33,215 nucleotides of DNA from Flavobacterium sp. (lineage in GTDB: Bacteria; Bacteroidota; Bacteroidia; Flavobacteriales; Flavobacteriaceae): the NCBI GenBank assembly GCA_002733185.1, contig NVUT01000017.1:31815-65029 (forward strand), written 5' to 3'. A program made the translations under genes and the position numbers. A model generated the notes under the pieces. The model was not told where the DNA came from. It did no database searches and saw only the letters and a program-made list of their open reading frames with translations. Shown piece after piece: positions 26,104-33,215 of this stretch (positions within the stretch are counted from its first letter, which is position 1; each line of letters begins with the position of its first letter).

Positions 26104-26127
26104 AGTATTTTATTTAAATATAAAAAT

Positions 26128-26559
26128 TTATTTTAACCAACCTTTTTTTATAGTGCTTTTACTATAAATTACAAGGAAAATTGCAATTAAAATAATCATA
26201 ATTGGCATAATAGCTCCTCCTGGGCCATATGTTTCTAATGAATTAATAATAACGAAATTATAAATCATTTGAATTAATACGGCTATAAGTGAAATTGAAA
26301 ATAATAAACTAGCGACTTTTTTTCTTAAAAGTAATGCCAAGGCTCCTAAAAGACCTGCAAAAACTGCAATTGCAAAAGCTGTAATTGCCCAAGAAGGCAT
26401 ACTATAAACTAATTCTAACTGTTCTGGAGTGTATTGACTTTTAAAAGCTTCTGTATTATACTGTTGTTGTAAATATTGATTTACGCCCATTGCATTCCAA
26501 ATAAGTGCAATTACAGCGATGATCCAATAAATTAAATTTGGTTTGTGAGTTATTGTCAT
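26128..26559 (-). CDS. Hypothetical membrane protein (about four TM helices)
   Basis: Likely ATG at 26559 (MTITHKPNLIYWIIAVIALIWNAMGVNQYL...); the ORF track extends 20 codons upstream. Confidence 0.7.
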   Translation of the reverse strand: MTITHKPNLIYWIIAVIALIWNAMGVNQYLQQQYNTEAFKSQYTPEQLELVYSMPSWAITAFAIAVFAGLLGALALLLRKKVASLLFSISLIAVLIQMIYNFVIINSLETYGPGGAIMPIMIILIAIFLVIYSKSTIKKGWLK

Positions 26560-26678
26560 TGTTTTGGTTTTAGTGATTATTTGAGCTTTCAATATAAAGG
26601 AAAAGTTTAAAATTTGCAAATTATTGTTTTATTGAACATTAAATGCTTCTAAAAATTATGTATCTTTCAAATAAAAAT

Positions 26679-27353
26679 ATGACCACAATATCCAAATCCA
26701 ATTTTTTATTTCTAAAAAAACTAAAAAATAATAACCATCGAGATTGGATGCAAGAAAACAAAAAAGAATACCTAGCCAACGAAAAAATTTTAAAGCAATT
26801 TTACGCTAGCATAGAAAGTAAACTGAATATTGAAGATGAAATTTCTAAATTGAAAGTGTTCCGAATTAATAGAGATGTACGGTTTAGCAAAGATAAAACT
26901 CCTTATAATGTGCATCGAAGTGCAAGTTTTAGTAGAGCAGGAGCACATAAAAGAGGAAGTTATTATTTACGTCTAGAACCTGGAAAATCTGCAATGGCAG
27001 GAGGTTTTTTCTCTCCTGAATCTCCAGATTTACTCAGAATTAGACGGGAATTTGAAATGGACGCTTCCGAGATTAGAGAAATATTAAATCTGAAAGATTT
27101 TAAAAAAGCATTTGGAGGCTTTAATCAAGAATACAAAGTGAAAACGGCTCCAAGAGATTTTAATAAAGAAGATCTCAACATTGATTTAATAAAACTAAAA
27201 AGCTTTTTTGTAGTCCATAATTTTACAGATGAGGAGGTATTTGCAAACGATTTTGAAGAAAATTTAATGCATCATTTTTTGTTGTTACGTCCATATTTCG
27301 ATTATATGAGCGATGTACTTACTACCGATCTTAATGGAGAATCTTTGCTCTAG
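26679..27353 (+). CDS. DUF2461 family protein
   Basis: FLFLKKLKNNNHRDWMQENKKEY, KVFRINRDVRFSKDKTPYN, RSASFSRAGAHKRGSYYLRLEPGKSAMAGGFF. The ATG at 26679 fits the family start better than 26643. Confidence 0.87.
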   Translation: MTTISKSNFLFLKKLKNNNHRDWMQENKKEYLANEKILKQFYASIESKLNIEDEISKLKVFRINRDVRFSKDKTPYNVHRSASFSRAGAHKRGSYYLRLEPGKSAMAGGFFSPESPDLLRIRREFEMDASEIREILNLKDFKKAFGGFNQEYKVKTAPRDFNKEDLNIDLIKLKSFFVVHNFTDEEVFANDFEENLMHHFLLLRPYFDYMSDVLTTDLNGESLL

Positions 27354-27467
27354 TGTTAATTTAAGTATAAAAAGACATCCCAAAACCTATTCTTTTTCGT
27401 TTTTATTTCATAAAATTCAAAAAATAATTTCGTCTTAACCGCCATTTCATACTTTACTTAACACTAG
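27350..27467. repeat. 118-bp MITE-like inverted-repeat segment spanning both convergent stop codons
   Basis: CTAGTGTTAATTTAAGTAT (27350-27368) versus reverse complement CTAGTGTTAAGTAAAGTAT (27449-27467): 17/19 match. Confidence 0.5.
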
Positions 27468-27871
27468 CTTGCAAAGTGATATTCTAGCAACTGCAGATTT
27501 TTCTTTAACCGATCCTTTACAATACACATCATCCGTTTATTTAAAGCTGAAGAGTATTGTACATATTGCCGATGTTCATTAATGGTAAACTGACCAATAA
27601 TAATTCCTTTTAACGAATTCCGGAATTTCATATCCTTATGTATTGCATTTTCAATATAATCCAATCGCTTTTCTATTGAAAGGTCGTAGAATACATTTTT
27701 GTGCTTAGTAATATAATGTTTAAACACTTCTACCAACAAATCGTTTTGTAATTTTGCAATTGGACGGATGGTATTGTTCTGGAAAAATTCACCTTCAGAC
27801 ATTGTACTGCTAATAACTGCTGAAGGAATTTGAGGACGAATTTTTAGTAAAGCACTATCTCTTTGATTCAT
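27464..27871 (-). CDS. Hypothetical protein (135 aa)
   Basis: Intact ORF starting MNQRDSALLKIRPQIPSAVISSTMSEGEFFQNNTIRPI; convergent with DUF2461. Confidence 0.65.
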   Translation of the reverse strand: MNQRDSALLKIRPQIPSAVISSTMSEGEFFQNNTIRPIAKLQNDLLVEVFKHYITKHKNVFYDLSIEKRLDYIENAIHKDMKFRNSLKGIIIGQFTINEHRQYVQYSSALNKRMMCIVKDRLKKNLQLLEYHFAS

Positions 27872-28207
27872 GTCTTTTAGGTTTTACTAAATTTAGAAAT
27901 TATTATTCGCTATTTTTTCAGTTTCAGAAATAGTTATAAACGTGGTTTTCAACAATAAAAAAAATATCAATTTTATATGGTTCTATCCTTATTTTAATGG
28001 AATTATCCGCAATTTTTTAATTAGTTATTATTCTATTCTTTTGTTTATTTGTTTAATCGGTTAATCGTTAGTACTATTTATAAACGATTACATGATTAAA
28101 CACTCAAATCATTTTGTTTTTAAAACGCAACTATTTTTTATTTCCCACTAAATTCGGGGTAGAACCTTTTATATTTCTAAGAGAAATTTAAAAGAATATT
28201 AATAAAA

Positions 28208-28272
28208 AGACCTCACAGGTTTTCTTTGTTTTCCAAAGCTTTTAAGCAAAGGTAAAAAAAACTGTGAGGTCT
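28208..28272 (-). terminator. Hairpin/terminator downstream of the VPS10/BNR gene
   Basis: Perfect 11-bp stem AGACCTCACAG...CTGTGAGGTCT; on the - strand followed by TTTTTATT. Confidence 0.7.
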
Positions 28273-28312
28273 AGATTAATAAGTTAATTCCTCTTTCGTT
28301 ATGATAAAAAAA

Positions 28313-31300
28313 CTAACTCTTTTTCAAATATTCTTCTTTGCTTTTTAAACTAGGAAGTACAATTTCATTTTTTACTAAAAAGGAATTTAATTTCTTTACT
28401 TCTTTGTTTTTTATTGCTTCGTATTTAGTTTTCGCTTCATTTAATTCTTCAGATATCAACTCGAAATTAGCGATTCTTGAAGGAGAAACTTTTCCGTAGT
28501 TACCGGCAACACCGCTGTATAAATCACCTAGCTTTTCTCTAATTTCAGGATCTGCTGTCGCTACATAATTATCACCAGTTGTAACCACTAATGTTTTTAG
28601 TAAAGTATTTAAAGCATCGTAAGTTTTTTGAGCAGTTTTCTTTCCTTTTGGATGGTCTTTTATCACTTCTTGAGCTTTGTCCATTGTACCGTTAATTTCG
28701 TAAACCATATAAGCTAAATCCTCTACCATATTAAATAGTGTTTGAGTTAATTCTTCTTGCTCTTTTCTTTCAGCTAAGGTGGTTGGAGATTTTTTATCGT
28801 AAATAACTTCAATTGGATGTTCGTAAGTTTTCTTTCCTTTTGTCAATACAATTTTATACTTTCCAGCAGGAACTCTTGGAGAAGTAAAACCACCAAATGA
28901 TAGAGTTTTTCCTTCAGCCATTTTTGGAGTGTTGGTGGTGAAATTCCAAGTGATTACATTAATTCCTTTGGATTTACTAGGGTTTAAATCGGTGATTTTA
29001 TTTCCTTCCATATCTTGTACTTCCATTCTCATTTTACCAAACGTATGACGCTTTTTTAAATAATATAAGATGCGTGCTGAAGTGCTTTTACTTTGCCCAA
29101 CAAATTGAGTTTCACTTCCGAAGCTACCAGAAAAACCACTGTTTTCATTCATTACAAAAGGTTTCGTTTCAAAGAAATGCACATCTTCAGCTAAAACCTC
29201 TTGATTTAATTCACGTAATGGGCTAATATCGTCAATGATAATCACACCACGACCATGAGTTCCCATTACCAAATCGTTAGTTGCTTTCTGAAGGTCAATA
29301 AAATGAACTGCAGTTGCTGGCATATTATTTTCAAAACGATTCCAGTTTTTCCCACCATCAATAGTGATAAATAAACCGAATTCAGTACCTATAAATAATA
29401 AGTTTTCTGAAACATAATCTTCTTGAATATTTCTAACATATCCAATAATATCATCGGTAATTATATTCGTCCACGTTTTTCCGAAGTCAGTAGTTTTTAA
29501 AGTATAAGGTTTCATATCACCAGTGGTATGACCTTCAAAAACAGCATAAGCAGTTCCTTTTCCGTGAACACTCGATTCAATATGACCTACCCAAGTATTT
29601 GCTGGAATTCCTACTAAATTTTCGGTGACATTTTCCCAATTCTTTCCACCGTCTTTGGTAACTTGAACGTTTCCGTCATCAGTACCAACCCAAATAATAT
29701 CTTTATCTAAAGGCGATTCAGCAATAGTAAAAATAGTGGTGTGCATTTCTGCTCCACTATTATCGATTGATAAACCTCCCGATTTAGATTGATCTTGTTT
29801 AGATTTGTCATTGGTGGTTAAATCTGGGGAAATTATTTCCCAAGTTTCACCCATATCATCTGAACGATGCAAAAACTGACTTCCCATATAAAAACGGTCT
29901 TCAACAAAAGCACTGATTGCCATTGGCGGATTCCAGTTAAAACGTAAATCTGGATCTCCTTTACTTTTCATTGGTTGAATAGTTCTTGTTCTATTATTCT
30001 CCACATCGTAACGCCAAACTGCTTGCGCTCCTTGCATTTCGGAATAAATAATATTTTTTGTTGGGTGTTTTAAAACACGATATCCATCGCCATACCCAAC
30101 ACTGTTCCAGTCTCTAGCATTCACTCCGCCTGGAGAAGAAGATGGTCCGTACCAAGAACCATTATCTTGTAAACCTCCATACACATTGTACGGAGTTTCG
30201 TTATCTACACTAATATGATAGAATTGTGAAAGTGGAAGGTTTTCAGCAATTTCAAAAGTAGAACCACCATCCCAAGAACGGTAAAATCCGCCATCAGTCC
30301 CTGTGTAAATTACATCTGAATTATTAATATCGAAAACAATATCGTGAATATCACTGTGCATATTTCCTAGTGATTTGAAGGTTTTTCCTCCATCACGACT
30401 AATAGATCCACTTAATCCACCTTTAATAATTACATTTGGATCTTTGGGATCGATGGTTATTCTTGAAAAGTAAAAAGGTCTTACAGTTAATCCGAAATCA
30501 TTATTTAAATGTTCCCAACTAGCACCTGCATTGGTAGATTTCCAAAGTCCGTTGGTTGCTTTCTCACCAGTTTCTAAAACAGAATATAAGATTTTACTAT
30601 CACTAGGTGCAACAGCTATTGCAATTCTTCCTAAATCTCCTGTAGGAAATCCTGAATGAATTTTATTCCAAGTTTTTCCGCTATCGGTAGATTTGTATAA
30701 AGCACTTGTTTTTCCTCCGGAAACAAAACTCCAACCAGAACGTCTAAATTCCCACATAGAAGTATAAAGTATAGATGGATTATTAGGATCCATAATTACA
30801 TCTGCCGCTCCTGTTGAAGTACCGATATAAAGTATTTTGTCCCAAGTTTTTCCACCATCGTTCGATTTATAAACTCCACGATCTTCACTATCACTCCATA
30901 AAGCTCCTAAAACACCAACATACATTTCGTCTGTATTGTTGGGGTTAATTGCTATGGAAGAAATACGTTCGGAATTTTCAAAACCTATTTTATTCCAGTT
31001 ATTTCCACCATCGGTAGATTTATATAATCCATCACCCACAGAAACTGAGTTACGAGTCCAAATTTCACCAGTTCCTACCCAAATAATATTGTCAGGATCT
31101 TTTGGGTCTAATTTTACGACTCCAATAGATTGAGCGTGATCGTCAAAAATTGGAGCGAAGGTTGTTCCTGCGTCACTAGATTTCCAAACACCACCGCCGG
31201 CTGCTCCAATATATATGATTCTTGGATTGGTTGGATGATTTTCTAAATCGATAATACGTCCACTCATTAAAGCTGGACCAATATGGCGTGCATTAAGACC

Positions 31301-31399
31301 GCCAAACAATTCTTTTCCTTTTAGTGTGATTTCTTCTTGTCCGAATGAATTAAAAGACAATAGAACAGCTGCAATTAGTAATGTAATTGATTTTTTCAT
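28313..31399 (-). CDS. VPS10/sortilin-like protein with BNR (Asp-box) repeats, secreted
   Basis: Signal peptide; many S-x-D-x-G-x-T-W Asp boxes (KSSDAGTTF, KSTDGGNNW, KSNDGGKTW, KSTDSGKTW); MGTHGRGVIIIDD. Confidence 0.85.
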   Translation of the reverse strand: MKKSITLLIAAVLLSFNSFGQEEITLKGKELFGGLNARHIGPALMSGRIIDLENHPTNPRIIYIGAAGGGVWKSSDAGTTFAPIFDDHAQSIGVVKLDPKDPDNIIWVGTGEIWTRNSVSVGDGLYKSTDGGNNWNKIGFENSERISSIAINPNNTDEMYVGVLGALWSDSEDRGVYKSNDGGKTWDKILYIGTSTGAADVIMDPNNPSILYTSMWEFRRSGWSFVSGGKTSALYKSTDSGKTWNKIHSGFPTGDLGRIAIAVAPSDSKILYSVLETGEKATNGLWKSTNAGASWEHLNNDFGLTVRPFYFSRITIDPKDPNVIIKGGLSGSISRDGGKTFKSLGNMHSDIHDIVFDINNSDVIYTGTDGGFYRSWDGGSTFEIAENLPLSQFYHISVDNETPYNVYGGLQDNGSWYGPSSSPGGVNARDWNSVGYGDGYRVLKHPTKNIIYSEMQGAQAVWRYDVENNRTRTIQPMKSKGDPDLRFNWNPPMAISAFVEDRFYMGSQFLHRSDDMGETWEIISPDLTTNDKSKQDQSKSGGLSIDNSGAEMHTTIFTIAESPLDKDIIWVGTDDGNVQVTKDGGKNWENVTENLVGIPANTWVGHIESSVHGKGTAYAVFEGHTTGDMKPYTLKTTDFGKTWTNIITDDIIGYVRNIQEDYVSENLLFIGTEFGLFITIDGGKNWNRFENNMPATAVHFIDLQKATNDLVMGTHGRGVIIIDDISPLRELNQEVLAEDVHFFETKPFVMNENSGFSGSFGSETQFVGQSKSTSARILYYLKKRHTFGKMRMEVQDMEGNKITDLNPSKSKGINVITWNFTTNTPKMAEGKTLSFGGFTSPRVPAGKYKIVLTKGKKTYEHPIEVIYDKKSPTTLAERKEQEELTQTLFNMVEDLAYMVYEINGTMDKAQEVIKDHPKGKKTAQKTYDALNTLLKTLVVTTGDNYVATADPEIREKLGDLYSGVAGNYGKVSPSRIANFELISEELNEAKTKYEAIKNKEVKKLNSFLVKNEIVLPSLKSKEEYLKKS

Positions 31400-31423
31400 A
31401 ATTGGTTTTTTGATTATAAAACA

Positions 31424-31461
31424 AAACCCCTTTTACACTGAAAACAGAATAAAAGAGGTTT
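31424..31461 (-). terminator. Intrinsic terminator between the 31485 gene and the VPS10 gene
   Basis: AAACCCCTTTTA / TAAAAGAGGTTT stem. The imperfect pair is G-U on the - strand and C-A on +; T-rich tail on -. Confidence 0.6.
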
Positions 31462-31484
31462 AATTAAATTGATTGAATGATATT

Positions 31485-32246
31485 TTATTTTTTCCCTTCT
31501 TCTGTTGGTGTTGCTACTTCTGGAAAAGCGAACATTGCCATATCTATTTCAGGGTTTAGGATTATTTTTTTAATGGTAATTGCTTGACCTCCCATATTCA
31601 TTGAAAACGGAAAAAATAAACCATCAACTTCTTCATAATCGCTTAAAGTAGTTTTGTTCATTTGCCCTTTCATTGGACCTTGTTGAATTTTTGCTTCAGA
31701 AACAATAGGAACAAAGTTTTCAGTTTCAAAATAATAATAAGTGATGTTTGCTGTTTCTACACCATCAACCATAATTGGGTCTTGTGTAAGTTTTATTTTA
31801 AAGGTATCAGTACCTTCAATAGTTTCGTTTTCTAATTTTTCAACCGTATACCCTTTTTCTTTATAATTAAGTAATGGAGAAGGGAAGTCTTTCATTTGCT
31901 TCTTCATATTATCGGTAGTTTCCTGATCACTTTTCTCTGGAGCCATTGTCATAAAATTGGTTGTCCACATTGTTTCTCCATCGAAAGAAAATTGAGTCAT
32001 ATCTTGTCCTTGAAGATTAATTTTAACAAGTTGTTTTCCGTCTTTCATTTGGTAAATTTCGACAGGAATAACCATTCCTTGAGCATTTGCTTCTGCTTCC
32101 ATTTTTACTCCATTCAGTTTTGCCCAATTTGCAGCTCCTCCCGTATTTTCAAAATAATTATTAATAATTTCGTCTGCAGTCTGTGCTGATGCAGGAGTTA
32201 TTGCGATTATTAGAAATGCAATGATTAGTGTTTTAATTGTTTTCAT
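31485..32246 (-). CDS. LolA-like outer-membrane lipoprotein-sorting family protein (secreted/periplasmic)
   Basis: Signal peptide MKTIKTLIIAFLIIAITPASAQ; ADEIINNYFENTGGAANWAKLNGVKMEAEA, SFDGETMWTTN, LSDYEEVDGLFFPFSMN. Confidence 0.7.
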   Translation of the reverse strand: MKTIKTLIIAFLIIAITPASAQTADEIINNYFENTGGAANWAKLNGVKMEAEANAQGMVIPVEIYQMKDGKQLVKINLQGQDMTQFSFDGETMWTTNFMTMAPEKSDQETTDNMKKQMKDFPSPLLNYKEKGYTVEKLENETIEGTDTFKIKLTQDPIMVDGVETANITYYYFETENFVPIVSEAKIQQGPMKGQMNKTTLSDYEEVDGLFFPFSMNMGGQAITIKKIILNPEIDMAMFAFPEVATPTEEGKK

Positions 32247-32317
32247 TTTTGATATTTATTTAGTTACAGTTTTTGACGCTTATATTATTGATTTGTTACA
32301 GTTTTTTTTAAGAAATA

Positions 32318-33214
32318 TTAATTATTGTTGAAATCATTGCCACTTGGAAATTCAAAAACTTCCAAATCAAAATAGGAAGCAGAAGCCAATAAGTGATCAA
32401 AAATATCTGCTTGAATATGCTCATAATTAACCCACTGTTTGTCTTTACTGAAACAATAAACTTCAACAGGTATTCCTTTTTCGGTAGGTGCTAAATGCCT
32501 TACCATTAGAAACATTTCCTTATTAATTGCGGGATTTTCATTTAAATATGCATCTATATACTTTCTAAAGAGTCCTAAATTAGTTTGGTTTTTACCATTA
32601 ATTTTTAATGTAGTATCAATTTCATTTTTATTATTATATGTTTCATTATCTTTTTGTCTATGTTCTAAATAATTTGAAACTAATTGAATTTTTCTATATT
32701 TTGTAAGATCTTCTTCACTCAAAAATTTTACGGTATTTTGTTTAATATAAATTGCACGTTTTATTCTCCTGCCGCCTGAATTTTCCATACCTCTCCAATT
32801 TTGAAAAGATTCAGATGTTAAGCTATAGGTAGGTATGGTTGTGTATGTTTTGTCAAAATTTTGTACTCGAACAGTTGCCAAACTTATTTCTATTACGGTA
32901 CCGTCTGCTCCATATTTACTAAATGTTATCCAATCGCCAATTCGAATAATATCATTTACAGTTACTTGAATACTAGCTACAAAACCTAATAATGTATCTT
33001 TAAAAATAAGAAGAATAACAGCTGAGGCTGCACTTAAAGAAGCTACACTTGCAATCGAATAACTTGTTAAATTATTTATGATTAAAAATATACCAATACC
33101 CCAAGTGAAAATCATTAGTACTTGTATATAACTTTCTAAGGGCTTATCTTTATATTTTTCATTACTTAATAAGTAATTTTTAACAGACTTTAGGACACTT
33201 CTAATAATAATTAC
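32318..33214 (-). CDS. MscS-family mechanosensitive ion channel (5' end outside window)
   Basis: SAASAVILLIFKDTLLGFVASIQVTVNDIIRIGDWITFSKYGADGTVIEISLATVRVQNFDKTYTTIPTYSLTSESFQNWRGM. The reading frame stays open upstream of the listed ATG (..KSVKNYLLSNEKYKDKPLESYIQVL) to the window edge. Confidence 0.92.
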   Translation of the reverse strand, partial: VIIIRSVLKSVKNYLLSNEKYKDKPLESYIQVLMIFTWGIGIFLIINNLTSYSIASVASLSAASAVILLIFKDTLLGFVASIQVTVNDIIRIGDWITFSKYGADGTVIEISLATVRVQNFDKTYTTIPTYSLTSESFQNWRGMENSGGRRIKRAIYIKQNTVKFLSEEDLTKYRKIQLVSNYLEHRQKDNETYNNKNEIDTTLKINGKNQTNLGLFRKYIDAYLNENPAINKEMFLMVRHLAPTEKGIPVEVYCFSKDKQWVNYEHIQADIFDHLLASASYFDLEVFEFPSGNDFNNN

Positions 33215-33215
33215 A

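Noticed and set aside
1-33215. tRNA, rRNA, complete IS element, prophage or defence system
   Set aside because: No tRNA cloverleaf, rRNA sequence, transposase, integrase, phage structural gene or known defence gene was recognised on either strand.

Overview
This is an AT-rich window from a Flavobacteriia-like (Bacteroidota) chromosome, mostly housekeeping and cell-envelope genes. On the + strand: the 3' end of gap (GAPDH), a BadF/BcrA-type N-acetylglucosamine kinase-like ATPase, pgi, an S8 peptidase with a T9SS tail, a ComM/YifB-like ATPase, a DUF2235 lipoprotein, a two-domain M16 peptidase, and an operon encoding a small protein, three paralogous 7TM proteins, a HisKA_3 histidine kinase and a NarL-type response regulator. 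On the - strand: asnB, a lipoprotein, a fused E1 2-oxoacid dehydrogenase, an M1-like outer-membrane protein, a secreted EEP-family nuclease, a VPS10/BNR-repeat protein, a LolA-like protein and a truncated MscS channel. DUF2461 lies on +. The strongest candidate for an undescribed system is an apparent ribosome-mediated attenuator upstream of asnB. It has a 12-aa leader peptide MFTNNLNTNYKP with four Asn codons, an antiterminator segment 2 nt after its stop codon, and a U10 intrinsic terminator. Other notable items are a REP-like hairpin family with covarying stems, a duplicated comM 3' tail that differs only synonymously, a duplicated C-terminal micro-ORF inside the 7TM operon, and an M1-family protein that has lost its zinc motif. 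Everything was read by eye; no database search or folding program was run.
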